Shown piece by piece: positions 52,686 through 61,151 of a stretch of 64,000 nucleotides of DNA. The DNA comes from G020344215 sp039586575 (GTDB lineage Bacteria > Gemmatimonadota > Gemmatimonadetes > Palauibacterales > KS3-K002), in contig JBDHKD010000007.1 in assembly GCA_039586575.1 (NCBI GenBank), positions 1 through 64,000 of the forward strand, given 5' to 3'. Each line of letters starts with the position of its first letter. Position 1 is the first letter of the stretch. A program made the position numbers and the translations under genes. The notes under the pieces are model-generated. The model had not been told where the DNA came from. It worked only from the letters and a program-made list of their open reading frames with translations, and searched no databases.

Positions 52686-53603
52686 TCAGCGCCCGCTATC
52701 CCTGGGCCGCAACCGACTTCGAATGTTTAGCCACGTGTCCCCCAGTCCCACAATCAGCGCTGCCACCAGAGCGAACGCCAGCAGCGGGTAGAGGAGCAAG
52801 GCGACCAGCCCACCCACGATGCCGACCAGCATCGATATGCCGCCCGTCAGGCTCAAGAACACAGCGAACCCCCTCAACACGTACATCAGTCCCATGAAGA
52901 GCACCGCATTACCGCCGATCCGATCGGCGAGCTCGCCGACGGGGGCCACGATCAGGGCCAGGCCGAGCAGCCAGATCCAAACCAGGTGGTCGCTGAAGCT
53001 GAAACTGCGCAGCTGCCCGAAGCTCCGACCTGTCGCGCCCACCAGCCACTCGCGCACGGTCACGGCCAGGCCGAGCGCCCCCATCGAGCTGACGCTCAGC
53101 AGCGCTGGGAATACCGCGACCTGAAGGCCCGCGACCTGACGCATCAAGTTACGCACCGTTTCGTCGGCAGAGCCACCGAACAATGCCAGCGCCGCCTCCG
53201 TCGCCCGGGTCGCCCGCGCCGCCATCAGCGTGTCGATATCGAGCCAGACGCCCGGATTAACCACGAAGATGGCGGCCGCCATCGCCACCGCCATCCCGAG
53301 AGCTGCCAGGGCTGTGGCGGTGAAACCCCAACTCGGTCGCCAGGCCACGACCCACACGTACAGCCCGGCCAGCAGCAAGGGCCAACCGCGTTCGAACCAC
53401 CAGAGCCCCGAGCGCTCACCCAGCGAGGCGAAACCCACGGCCATCACCACGACCGCCACCGACCAAGCGTTGCGGGGCCCGCTGGCGACGAGCATCAGCG
53501 TCAACGGCAGCGCGACCAGCACCAACGGTTGGGTCACCGCAAACGCCATCGTGACCAGCCCGAAGCCTACGGCTCGGGCCAGCGCTCCGCCCTGCCTCTT
53601 CAC
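52686..53603 (-). CDS. DUF2232 multi-pass membrane protein
   Basis: The 305-residue protein has about eight hydrophobic helices (LVTMAFAVTQPLVLVALPLTLML, WPLLLAGLYVWVVAW, LAALGMAVAMAAAIFVV, LVWIWLLGLALIVAPVG, VALLLYPLLAFALVAALIVGLG). Its position between rpsR and rplI is the conserved place of DUF2232 (YybS-like) proteins in many bacteria. The motif GNAVLFMGLMYVLRGFAVF near residue 225-245 fits the family. Function is unknown; a membrane role in envelope growth has been suggested from gene context in general. Confidence 0.8.
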   Translation of the reverse strand: MKRQGGALARAVGFGLVTMAFAVTQPLVLVALPLTLMLVASGPRNAWSVAVVVMAVGFASLGERSGLWWFERGWPLLLAGLYVWVVAWRPSWGFTATALAALGMAVAMAAAIFVVNPGVWLDIDTLMAARATRATEAALALFGGSADETVRNLMRQVAGLQVAVFPALLSVSSMGALGLAVTVREWLVGATGRSFGQLRSFSFSDHLVWIWLLGLALIVAPVGELADRIGGNAVLFMGLMYVLRGFAVFLSLTGGISMLVGIVGGLVALLLYPLLAFALVAALIVGLGDTWLNIRSRLRPRDSGR

Positions 53604-53612
53604 GGCTTCCAG

Positions 53613-53834
53613 CTAGCGCCGGTAGTCTTCCACGTAGGGCAAGAGCGCCAGGAACCGGCTGCGCTTGATCGCGCGCGTCAGCTGACGCTGGTGCGGCGCG
53701 CAGGTTCCGGTGATTCTACTGGGCACGATCTTGCCACGCTCCGTGACGAAGCGCGAAAGCAACTGCTCGTCTTTGTAGTCGATGACATCGATCTTCGACT
53801 CACAGAGGTGGCAGGGTTTCTTTCTTCTTCTCAT
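53613..53834 (-). CDS. rpsR: 30S ribosomal protein S18
   Basis: This is a small 73-residue protein that pairs with S6 in the 30S platform. The N-terminus carries KKPCHLCESKID, a Cys pair that suggests a zinc-binding (C+) type, followed by IDYKDEQLLSRFVTERGKIVPSRITGTCAPHQRQLTRAIKRSRFLALLPYV. Together with C44-region Cys the metal site could have three or four ligands. It is 63 bases after rpsF; no ssb gene intervenes. Confidence 0.96.
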   Translation of the reverse strand: MRRRKKPCHLCESKIDVIDYKDEQLLSRFVTERGKIVPSRITGTCAPHQRQLTRAIKRSRFLALLPYVEDYRR

Positions 53835-53897
53835 CGTCTACCGCCTGATCTGGTTCCCGATGTTCTCGCTATCGCGGGCCAACAGTCGGCACGCACC

Positions 53898-54278
53898 CTA
53901 GTCCTCATCTTCGTCGTCATCCTGCTCGTCCTCGTCCGGCGACCGAAATCGACCAGCCGGCTCCGCCGCCGAGCGCGGTATCGGCAGTTCACCCTCGGAC
54001 AAGACCACCAGGTGGCGGAGGACTTGCTCGTCCAGCTTGATCGCCCTCTCGAACTCTGGCAGGTTGGACGGGTCGGTCCGGAACTGGACGACCACATAGT
54101 AACCGTTGTCGTGCTTGTTGATCGGGTAGGCTAGCTGGCGCTTACCCCAGTGCTCGACAGCCAGAACCTCGCCGCCGCCGTTTGCGGTGGCGAGTCCATT
54201 CAGCCGCTCCAGCTTCTGATCGATAGCGGAACGATCGAGCGCGGAATCGAAGATGAATACGACCTCGTAGTCACGCAT
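53898..54278 (-). CDS. rpsF: 30S ribosomal protein S6 with acidic tail
   Basis: S6 forms a heterodimer with S18. The 126-residue product has MRDYEVVFIFDSALD, WGKRQLAYPINKHDNGYYVVVQF and the fold's final strand region. It ends with a long tail that is almost purely Asp/Glu (PDEDEQDDDEDED), an extension that resembles the polyglutamate tail added enzymatically by RimK in E. coli. A strong GGGAGGTGA site precedes the ATG. Confidence 0.96.
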   Translation of the reverse strand: MRDYEVVFIFDSALDRSAIDQKLERLNGLATANGGGEVLAVEHWGKRQLAYPINKHDNGYYVVVQFRTDPSNLPEFERAIKLDEQVLRHLVVLSEGELPIPRSAAEPAGRFRSPDEDEQDDDEDED

Positions 54279-54391
54279 TCGTCACCTCCCTTTGGTCAGA
54301 GATCGAAGGCTCGAACTCTTCGCGGCCCCGCCCGGTGACCATGGGCAGAGCAGGTTGTCTGTCTATGGCAGGTTGAACCTGAAACTCGGCA

Positions 54392-54420
54392 AAGCTACCC
54401 GAACCGGCCCCAGAGTTCAA
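54392..54420 (-). promoter_or_regulatory. possible sigma-70-type promoter for the rpsF operon
   Basis: On the minus strand TTGAAC (54415-54420) and TAGCTT (54392-54397) are separated by 17 bases, about 115 bases before the rpsF start. The -10 is a weak match. A perfect 13-bp palindrome (CAGGTTGAACCTG, 54369-54381) lies just downstream, in the predicted leader. Confidence 0.4.
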
Positions 54421-54443
54421 GTTCCCCAGGTACCCGTTCGGCC

Positions 54444-55538
54444 TCACGCCTGGGCCCGGAACAGGAGTATGTCCCCATCTTCGACCACATGCTCGCGCCC
54501 CTCCGCCCGCACCAGGCCCTGGTCCCGCGCCGCCTTCAGCGATCCAGCGCTGACGAAGCCCTCGAAGCTGACCGTCTCGGCCCGGATGAATCCCTTCTCG
54601 AAGTCGGTGTGCACGACGCCGGCGGCCTGCGGCGCCAGGGTTCCGTCACGCACCGTCCAGGCGCGCGCTTCCTTCTCATTGAAGGTGAAGAACGTGATGA
54701 GGCCCAGCAGCCGATAGGTGGCGTGAATCAACCTCTGAACACCCGGCTCTTCGAGGCCCAACGTCCGCAGGTACTCCCCCCGCTCCTGCGGCTCCAGGCC
54801 CAAGAGCTCCGCCTCCAACTGGCAGCAGAGGGGAAGGATCCGGTCACCTCCCACCGCGTTGGCCAGGGCCGCCGTTCGGGGGTCGCCGCCGGCGACCCCC
54901 GACTCGGGAACGTTGGCGACGTAGAGGACGGCCTTTTGAGTGAGCAGAAACAGCGAGCTCAGGATCTCGCACTCGTCCTTACGGCACTCGAGATCACGAG
55001 CCGGCCGACCCGTGCCGAGCCAGGCCTGCACCTTGTGAAGGAATTCGGTCTCGCGCTGCGCGTCGCGGTCCCCACTGCGCGCCACTCGCTCCGTACGGTC
55101 GAGCCGTTTCTCCACCGTCTCCAGGTCCGCCAGCAGCAGCTCGGTCTCGACCATCTCCACATCGCGCACCGGGTCGATCGAGGCCGCAGGGTGCGCGACG
55201 TTCGGGTCGTCGAAGCAGCGTACGACATGGACGAGTGCCTCGACTTCCCGGATGTGAGCCAGGAACCGGTTGCCCAGACCCTCACCACGATGAGCGCCTT
55301 CCACCAGGCCGGCGATGTCGACGAATTCGACGACTGCGGGCACTTTCCGCGGCGGTCGCACGAGCTCGAAGAGGCGATCGAGCCGCGGGTCGGGCACCTC
55401 GACGACCCCGACGTTTGGATCGATGGTCGTGAACGGGTAGGCCTCAGCGGGTACGCTCGAAGCGGTTAGCGCATTGAAGAGAGTCGACTTGCCGGCGTTG
55501 GGCAGGCCGACTATTCCGGCCTTGAGTGCACGGCCCAT
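54444..55538 (-). CDS. ychF: redox-responsive ATPase/GTPase YchF
   Basis: YchF (OLA1) is a TRAFAC-class P-loop protein that binds ribosomes and preferentially hydrolyses ATP. The 364-residue product has GIVGLPNAGKSTLFNALT, FTTIDPNVGVVEVPD, VEFVDIAGLVEGAHRGEGLGNRFLAHIREVEALVHVVRCF, a helical insert, and the TGS-type C-terminus with TFNEKEARAWTVRDGTLAPQAAGVVHTDFEKGFIRAE. It follows hppA and precedes the rpsF promoter; pth and ychF are a common neighbour pair, here separated by hppA. Confidence 0.95.
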   Translation of the reverse strand: MGRALKAGIVGLPNAGKSTLFNALTASSVPAEAYPFTTIDPNVGVVEVPDPRLDRLFELVRPPRKVPAVVEFVDIAGLVEGAHRGEGLGNRFLAHIREVEALVHVVRCFDDPNVAHPAASIDPVRDVEMVETELLLADLETVEKRLDRTERVARSGDRDAQRETEFLHKVQAWLGTGRPARDLECRKDECEILSSLFLLTQKAVLYVANVPESGVAGGDPRTAALANAVGGDRILPLCCQLEAELLGLEPQERGEYLRTLGLEEPGVQRLIHATYRLLGLITFFTFNEKEARAWTVRDGTLAPQAAGVVHTDFEKGFIRAETVSFEGFVSAGSLKAARDQGLVRAEGREHVVEDGDILLFRAQA

Positions 55539-55566
55539 GTCCTACTTCCGGCCCGGGCGTCGCCCG

Positions 55567-57618
55567 TCAGCCCATCGCGACGAAGAACGGAGCCAGTACC
55601 AGGCTAACCACGCTCATCAGCTTGATCAAGATGTTCATCGACGGACCCGACGTGTCCTTGAACGGGTCGCCGACCGTGTCACCGACTACCGCCGCGCGGT
55701 GCGGTTCGGAGCCTTTTCCGCCCAGATTGCCCGCCTCGATCCACTTCTTCGCGTTGTCCCACGCACCCCCGGCGTTGGCCATGTAGAGCGCGAGCAGAAC
55801 GCCGGTGAGCGTGGCGCCGGCCAACAGGCCGCCCAGCGCTTCGACACCGAGAAGCGAGCCGACGATTACCGGCGCGACGATCGCCAGCAGACCGGGCAAG
55901 ATCATCTCGCGCAGCGCCGCCCGCGTCGAGATGTCCACACAGCGGGCACTGTCCGGTCTCGCCTGGCCTTCCATCAGGCCGGGGATCTCCTTGAACTGGC
56001 GGCGTACCTCGCTGACCATCCCCGAGGCCGCGCGACCCACCGCCGTCATCGTCAGAGCCGCGATCACGAAGGGCAACGTGCCACCGATCAGGATCCCGAT
56101 GACGACCATCGGGTTCACGAGGTTAATCCCGGTCTCCTGCAGCCCGACGGCGGACGAGTAAGCGCTGAACAAGGCCAGCGCTGTGAGGGCCGCGGAACCT
56201 ATGGCGAAGCCCTTGCCGATGGCAGCGGTGGTGTTGCCAATCGCGTCCAGGCTATCGGTGATGGCTCGCACCGACGGACCGAGGCCACTCATCTCGCTGA
56301 TCCCACCGGCGTTGTCGGCCACCGGGCCGTAGGCATCGACCGACATCGTCACGCCGACCGTCGCCAGCATGCCGACGGCCGCGATCCCGATCCCGTAAAG
56401 ACCGGAGAACTCGTAGGCCAGCCAGATGGCGGCGCAGATCAGCAGCACCGGAATCGCCGTCGAGAGCATCCCGACCGCCTGGCCGGCGATGATGTTGGTC
56501 GCGGCGCCCGTCTGCGACGCCTCCGCAATCCTGCGAACCGGCTTGGCCGCCGTGTAGTACTCGGTGGAGAGACCGATGAAGATCCCGACCAGCGATCCAC
56601 CGAACATGGCCCAGAACGGGCCCAGCGCGCCGAAGTCCGGGTTGCCGGCGAAGATATCAAGCTCGCGCGTCAACCAGGCCGCAACCGCCCAGAATACGAT
56701 AGCGGCGATGTAGGTGCTGTTACGCAGCGCCGCGGCGGGGTTCAACTTCTCCATCAGCTTCATCGAGAAGATACCAATGAAGCTCGCCAGCAGTCCGACC
56801 ATCACGTAGAGCACGGGCAGGGTGACCGCCTCGAGCCGCTGGCCCGAGATGATTTGGACCGACGTCGCACCGATGGCGATCGTGGCGATGACCGAACCCA
56901 CATAAGACTCGAAGATGTCGGCACCCATGCCGGCCACGTCGCCCACGTTGTCGCCCACGTTGTCGGCGATCGTCGCCGGGTTACGCGGATCGTCTTCGGG
57001 AATCCCAGCCTCTACCTTACCGACAAGGTCGGCGCCTACGTCGGCCGCTTTCGTGTAGATGCCACCACCCACGCGCGCGAACAGGGCAATCGAGCTGGCG
57101 CCCATCGCGAAGCCGGCGATCACCTCGCTGAACGTCTTGAACGCCGGGTCATCGGTGAGGCCACCGGAGTAGATGAACAGCACCACCCCGATGCCCAGCA
57201 ACCCCAGGCTGGCCACCGACAGGCCCATGACCGCGCCGCCGTTGAATGCGATACGGAGCGCCTTACCCTGACCCGAGTCGCGTGCCGCCTCCGAGGTCCG
57301 CACGTTGGCCTTCGTCGCCGCGTTCATGCCGAACAATCCCGCCAGCAGCGAGCAGAGGGCACCCCCGATGTAGGCGGCCGACGTCGCCAGCGATCCGAGC
57401 GCGACGTACAGCAAGAACGCCACGACGACGATGAACGGGACGAGCACCGAGTACTCGCGCTTCAGGAACGCGCGCGCGCCTTCCTGGATCCGCAGGGCGA
57501 GCTCGCCCATCAACTCGCTGCCCACCGGCTGTCGTTTCAGGTAGATATAGATGAGGCCGGCCACCGCCAGCCCCGCCAGCCCCAAAGGCGCCGCGAACGT
57601 CACAGCTATGTTCGTCAC
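55567..57618 (-). CDS. hppA: membrane-bound ion-pumping pyrophosphatase, probably K+-dependent
   Basis: This integral membrane enzyme couples PPi hydrolysis to H+ or Na+ export. The 683-residue protein has about 16 helices and the PPi-binding loops GGGIYTKAADVGADLVGKVEAGIPEDDPRNPATIADNVGDNVGD (split by position about 190-235) and NAGGISEMSG, ending with GDTVGDPFKDTSGPSMNILIKLMS. The motif GNTTAAIGKGFAIGSAALTAL has Ala where K+-independent enzymes carry Lys, so a K+-dependent enzyme is predicted. Its GTG start overlaps the pth stop. Confidence 0.93.
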   Translation of the reverse strand: MTNIAVTFAAPLGLAGLAVAGLIYIYLKRQPVGSELMGELALRIQEGARAFLKREYSVLVPFIVVVAFLLYVALGSLATSAAYIGGALCSLLAGLFGMNAATKANVRTSEAARDSGQGKALRIAFNGGAVMGLSVASLGLLGIGVVLFIYSGGLTDDPAFKTFSEVIAGFAMGASSIALFARVGGGIYTKAADVGADLVGKVEAGIPEDDPRNPATIADNVGDNVGDVAGMGADIFESYVGSVIATIAIGATSVQIISGQRLEAVTLPVLYVMVGLLASFIGIFSMKLMEKLNPAAALRNSTYIAAIVFWAVAAWLTRELDIFAGNPDFGALGPFWAMFGGSLVGIFIGLSTEYYTAAKPVRRIAEASQTGAATNIIAGQAVGMLSTAIPVLLICAAIWLAYEFSGLYGIGIAAVGMLATVGVTMSVDAYGPVADNAGGISEMSGLGPSVRAITDSLDAIGNTTAAIGKGFAIGSAALTALALFSAYSSAVGLQETGINLVNPMVVIGILIGGTLPFVIAALTMTAVGRAASGMVSEVRRQFKEIPGLMEGQARPDSARCVDISTRAALREMILPGLLAIVAPVIVGSLLGVEALGGLLAGATLTGVLLALYMANAGGAWDNAKKWIEAGNLGGKGSEPHRAAVVGDTVGDPFKDTSGPSMNILIKLMSVVSLVLAPFFVAMG

Positions 57619-58238
57619 TGACCCTCCTCCTGCTCCCCATCTTCATCTTGCTCGCCGGCCTCCTCGGCCGGCGCGTTGATTCGATTCATCGCCGTCTCGA
57701 TACCCTCACGCGCCCAGATCTCAACGGCTTCCGCCGCTCGCGGCAGCGAATCGAGGACCGCGTCCTCGTCATCCGGATCGTCGAACTCCGCCAGCACCCA
57801 GTCCGCCAGGCCGACGCCCGGCGGTGCCGCGCCCACCCCGATCCGCAGGCGTGCGTAGTCACGGGTCGCCAGCGCGTCCTCTATCGATTGCAGCCCGTTG
57901 TGGCTACCAGCCGAGCCTTTCGCTCGCAGACGCGGGCGTCCCGGCTCCAACGCCACATCGTCGACCACGACCAGCAGATCACGCTGCAAATCGAGCGAGG
58001 CGAGTTCGAGCAGGGCGCGCACCGCGATGCCGCTCCGGTTCATGTAGGTGAGCGGCTTGATCAGCCAGAGCTCACCGACCCCCGACAGCTCGGCCCTGGA
58101 CCGGAGCCAGAGATCCTCTTCTTGGAACGGAGTTGCGGACCAGCGGCGCTTGAGTAGATCCACGAGCCACCAACCGACGTTGTGGCGCGTGGCATCGTAC
58201 CGGGCTCCCGGGTTGCCCAGTCCGACTACGGCTCTCAG
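57615..58238 (-). CDS. pth: peptidyl-tRNA hydrolase, apparent CTG start
   Basis: Pth rescues tRNA from peptidyl-tRNA that fell off the ribosome. The protein has GLGNPGARYDATRHNVGWWLVD, KPLTYMNRSGIAVRALL, VVVDDVALEPGRPRLRAKGSAGSHNGLQSIE and RLRIGVG, with the catalytic His (about residue 19), Asn and Asp. The first usual start, GTG 58163, would delete the whole catalytic N-terminus. The frame continues upstream to CTG 58238, exactly where ATG stands in other Pth proteins (LRAVVGLGNPG), 3 codons before the conserved core. The C-terminus is an acidic tail. It is coupled to rplY and hppA. Confidence 0.88.
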   Translation of the reverse strand: MRAVVGLGNPGARYDATRHNVGWWLVDLLKRRWSATPFQEEDLWLRSRAELSGVGELWLIKPLTYMNRSGIAVRALLELASLDLQRDLLVVVDDVALEPGRPRLRAKGSAGSHNGLQSIEDALATRDYARLRIGVGAAPPGVGLADWVLAEFDDPDDEDAVLDSLPRAAEAVEIWAREGIETAMNRINAPAEEAGEQDEDGEQEEGQ

Positions 58239-58240
58239 AG

Positions 58241-58924
58241 TTATTGCTCCTCTTCCGTAGCCTCCTCTTCGGCAGGCTTTCCACGACCAACGAGCTCGGG
58301 CTCCGCCTCTTCCTCGAGCGCGGCCACAGCGACGACCTCCTCGACAGGCTCCTCGACCTTGTGGACGGTCGGCGGCACAACCGAGGCGAGAGTGGCGGTC
58401 GGATCGCTGAGGATCTCCACGTCGGCGGGTGCGACGATATCGCCGACGTCCACCGAGTCACCGATTCCCAGCTCGGAGATATCCACCTCCAACGCTTCCG
58501 GTATCTTCGACGGGATGCAGCGGATCTCGACCTCGTGGCGCAGGTGTTCCATGATCCCGCCTTCCTTAACCCCAGGGGCAACGCCCACCAAGCGGATCGG
58601 GACCGCCAGCTTCACCTTCTCGCCCTTGCGGACCGCCAGGAAGTCGACATGCAAGACCTCGTACCGGTAGGGGTGTAGTTGTACCTCCCGGATCAGCACG
58701 CTCGGAGTCTCGCCGTCGTCGAGTTTGAGGTCGATGATCGTGCTCTCATAGGCGCCCGTGGCCAGCAGTTTCTCCAACGACTTCCATTCGACCTGGCATG
58801 ACCGTGTCTCTTCGCCGTGGCCATAGATGACCGCCGGGATGTAGCCCTGGCGTCGCAACGTGCGCGCTGCGCCCTTGCCTTTCCCGGTCCTCAACTGCGC
58901 CTGCAACGTCAATTTGGTAGTCAT
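58241..58924 (-). CDS. rplY: 50S ribosomal protein L25/general stress protein Ctc
   Basis: The 227-residue protein is the long (Ctc/TL5) form of L25, which binds 5S rRNA. Domains are an N-terminal barrel (RTLRRQGYIPAVIYGHGEETRS, about 20-95) and a C-terminal beta domain (KVKLAVPIRLVGVAPGVKEGGIMEHLRHEVEIRC, about 100-185). The end is a strongly Glu-rich tail (VEEPVEEVVAVAALEEEAEP and following). It is found between prs and pth, as in most bacteria of many phyla. Confidence 0.94.
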   Translation of the reverse strand: MTTKLTLQAQLRTGKGKGAARTLRRQGYIPAVIYGHGEETRSCQVEWKSLEKLLATGAYESTIIDLKLDDGETPSVLIREVQLHPYRYEVLHVDFLAVRKGEKVKLAVPIRLVGVAPGVKEGGIMEHLRHEVEIRCIPSKIPEALEVDISELGIGDSVDVGDIVAPADVEILSDPTATLASVVPPTVHKVEEPVEEVVAVAALEEEAEPELVGRGKPAEEEATEEEQ

Positions 58925-58980
58925 TTACTGCACACCTTCGATTGCTGTCAAAAAGGTTCGTCACATTCCGTCGTTCAGCC

Positions 58981-59943
58981 TCACTCGAAGAGACTGCTGA
59001 CGCTCTCGTTGTCGTGGATATAGTGAATCGCCCGGGCCAGTAGCTCGGCCACCGACAGAACGCGGAGGCCCGGCCAGCGCTTCTCTTCCGGAACCAGTAT
59101 CGTGTCCGTGACCGCGATTTCCTTCACCGGTAGCTCCGACAGCCGTTCGACCGCCGGGCCGCTCAGCAGGGCGTGGGTCGCGCAGATGTAGATGTCCTTC
59201 GCACCGTGCTCCTTGAGGGCGAGGACCGCGCCGGCCACGGTCCCACCCGTGTCGATCATGTCATCCGGGAGCAGGCAATTCTTGCCTCGTACGTCACCGA
59301 CCACGTTGACGACTTCGGCCACGTTGTGGGTGGGGCGACGCTTGTCGATCATCGCGATCTCGCCGCCCAACCGCCGGGCGAAGCCGCGTGCCATCTTCGC
59401 CGCGCCGACGTCACTGGCGACGACCGCCAGCGGCTCCAGCTTGCGCTCGGTGAAATGCTCGGCGAAGACCGGCAGGGCATACAGGTGATCGACCGGGATA
59501 TCGAAAAAGGCCTGCAGCTGGTGCTGGTGAAGGTCGATAGACACGACACGGTCGGCCCCCGCCTCCACGATCAGGTTGGCCAGCAGCTTCGCCCCAATCG
59601 CCACCCGCGGCTGGTCCTTGCGATCCTGGCGCGCATAGCCGAAATACGGCAGAACGGCGGTCACCCGCGCCGCCGAGGCGCGATTCGCGGCATCGATCAG
59701 GAGCAAGAGCTCCATGATGTTCTCGGCCGGCGCCGCCGTCGACTGGATGATGAAGACATCGCGACCCCGCACGTTCTCGTCGATACGGACGAATATCTCG
59801 CCGTCGGCGAACCGCTTGATCGTGACGGAGCAGAGCGATGTCTCGAGCTGGGCGGCGATCTGCTCGGCGAGCGGCAGGTTGGCCGTCCCCGAAAGCAGCA
59901 TCATCTCCCGGCTCTTGGGATCGATGGACGTTGTGTCGGTCAC
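58981..59943 (-). CDS. prs: ribose-phosphate pyrophosphokinase
   Basis: Prs makes PRPP from ribose-5-phosphate and ATP for nucleotides, His, Trp and NAD. The 320-residue protein has SRFADGEIFVRIDENVRGRD-type N-terminal features (KRFADGEIFVRIDENVRG), the ATP loop YARQDRKDQPR, the catalytic VVSIDLHQHQLQAFFDIPVDHLYA and the PRPP loop LPDDMIDTGGTVAGA. It is full length. A separate promoter with near-consensus -35 precedes it, so it starts the prs-rplY-pth-hppA group. Confidence 0.96.
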   Translation of the reverse strand: MTDTTSIDPKSREMMLLSGTANLPLAEQIAAQLETSLCSVTIKRFADGEIFVRIDENVRGRDVFIIQSTAAPAENIMELLLLIDAANRASAARVTAVLPYFGYARQDRKDQPRVAIGAKLLANLIVEAGADRVVSIDLHQHQLQAFFDIPVDHLYALPVFAEHFTERKLEPLAVVASDVGAAKMARGFARRLGGEIAMIDKRRPTHNVAEVVNVVGDVRGKNCLLPDDMIDTGGTVAGAVLALKEHGAKDIYICATHALLSGPAVERLSELPVKEIAVTDTILVPEEKRWPGLRVLSVAELLARAIHYIHDNESVSSLFE

Positions 59944-59974
59944 AGCAAAAGACCCTGTTTACATAGAGCTTTGG

Positions 59975-60003
59975 AAGTTATTCCGACCCCGATTTGGCGT
60001 CAA
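59975..60003 (-). promoter_or_regulatory. sigma-70-type promoter for prs
   Basis: On the minus strand TTGACG (59998-60003) is followed after 17 bases by TAACTT (59975-59980). Transcription would start near 59968, about 25 bases before the prs ATG. The -35 is five of six, the -10 is weaker. Confidence 0.6.
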
Positions 60004-60051
60004 CAGCACGCCACGGAACTGGCGGCGGCCCGGCCTGCTGCGACTTCGCTA

Positions 60052-60065
60052 CCCGGCATGCCGGG
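60052..60065. promoter_or_regulatory. 14-bp perfect palindrome (possible operator)
   Basis: CCCGGCATGCCGGG is a perfect inverted repeat lying between the divergent prs and exchanger genes, 6 bases before a possible -35 element on the + strand. It could be an operator or a small hairpin; nothing in the window encodes an obvious matching regulator. Confidence 0.35.
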
Positions 60066-60071
60066 CAAACC

Positions 60072-60099
60072 TTGTCCCGGAGGCGCAAGCGCGTAACAT
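60072..60099 (+). promoter_or_regulatory. possible promoter for the cation exchanger gene
   Basis: TTGTCC (60072-60077) and TAACAT (60094-60099) are separated by 16 bases. The transcript would start only a few bases before the ATG at 60110, making it nearly leaderless. Confidence 0.4.
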
Positions 60100-60109
60100 T
60101 TCCGGGCCA

Positions 60110-61060
60110 ATGGCATCACCACTGATCATCTTCGTGCTCGGGCTGGTCGCGCTCTACGTGGGCGCCGACTTGATGATCCGGGGCGCGTCACGGCTGGCGC
60201 GCAAGCTCGGTGTGAACGCCCTGGTCATCGGCCTCACCGTCGTCGCCATGGGTACCTCGATGCCCGAGCTGCTGGTCGGCGTGGTCGCGGCCGTCCGTGA
60301 AAGTGGCGACATTGCCATCGGCAACGTGGTGGGCTCCAACATCGCCAACATCGCGCTGATCCTGGGGATCGCCGCTCTGATCCGACCGGTCCGCGTCCAG
60401 ATGCGGCTTCTGGTCAGAGAGGTGCCCTTGATGATCTTCGCCTCCCTCGCCTTTTACGTTTTCGCGCTTGACAACCAGCTCAGCCGCTGGGACGGCCTGA
60501 CGCTGCTGACCGGATTCGTCGCCTATACCCTGTACCTGCTCGAGGGGGCGCGCCGCGAGTCGCCGGCCATCGAGGTCGAGTACCAGAAGTTCGTACCGGC
60601 GGGAGGCACGCTGTTCGGGCACATGCTGCTGACCGTCATCGGCCTGGGCACGCTGCTCGCCGGCGCCCACCTGGTGGTGAGCGGGGCTTCGGATGTCGCC
60701 CGTGTCCTCGGCATCTCGGAGCTGGCTATCGGCCTCACCGTCGTTGCCCTGGGCACGTCGCTTCCGGAGCTGGCCACGGCCGTCGCTGCGTCGATCCAGG
60801 ACGAAGGCGACATTCTGGTCGGCAACGTGGTTGGCTCCAACGTGTTCAATCTGCTGGCCGTGCTCGGCTGCGCGTCAGTCGCGAACCCGATCCACGTCTC
60901 GGACTCGGTGATCCGAGTCGAGGCGCCGGTCATGCTGGCCGTTAGCATCCTGGTCCTGCCATTCGTCTGGACGACGCTCCGGCTCACGCGCCTGGAGGGT
61001 GGTATCATGTTGGCCGCCTACGCGGCGTTCGTCATCCTGCTCGCCCTGCCCTCCGTGTAG
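60110..61060 (+). CDS. calcium/sodium-type cation antiporter (CaCA family)
   Basis: The 316-residue protein has about ten helices in two inverted halves. Each half carries an alpha repeat: VIGLTVVAMGTSMPELLVGVVAAV with GDIAIGNVVGSNIANIALILG, and AIGLTVVALGTSLPELATAVAAS with GDILVGNVVGSNVFNLLAVLG. This is the YrbG/CaCA pattern and is close to the archaeal NCX architecture. It would exchange Ca2+ (or other cation) for Na+ or H+ at the inner membrane. The start is ATG 60110 (MASPLIIFVLGL); the longer open frame upstream runs through prs on the other strand and is not coding. Confidence 0.9.
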   Translation: MASPLIIFVLGLVALYVGADLMIRGASRLARKLGVNALVIGLTVVAMGTSMPELLVGVVAAVRESGDIAIGNVVGSNIANIALILGIAALIRPVRVQMRLLVREVPLMIFASLAFYVFALDNQLSRWDGLTLLTGFVAYTLYLLEGARRESPAIEVEYQKFVPAGGTLFGHMLLTVIGLGTLLAGAHLVVSGASDVARVLGISELAIGLTVVALGTSLPELATAVAASIQDEGDILVGNVVGSNVFNLLAVLGCASVANPIHVSDSVIRVEAPVMLAVSILVLPFVWTTLRLTRLEGGIMLAAYAAFVILLALPSV

Positions 61061-61095
61061 TGGGCCGCGGCCCCGCACCACCTCCCGCATAACAA

Positions 61096-61120
61096 GAAGG
61101 CCCGCTCGTCGCGGGCCTTC
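61096..61120. terminator. bidirectional hairpin between convergent genes
   Basis: GAAGGCCCGC and GCGGGCCTTC form a perfect 10-bp stem with a five-base loop. It lies between the exchanger (+) and the copper-protein gene (-), so it can terminate both. Only short T-rich stretches follow on either side. Confidence 0.7.
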
Positions 61121-61151
61121 AAGGCATAATCGCAGGCTGGGCGCGCCAAGG

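Noticed and set aside
55474..57621. 715-residue plus-strand frame opposite hppA
   Set aside because: It mirrors the pyrophosphatase gene; its Arg/His/Asp-rich sequence has no recognisable domain.
59714..60109. N-terminal extension of the cation exchanger
   Set aside because: The extra codons run antisense through prs and lack membrane character; the ATG at 60110 gives the normal family start.
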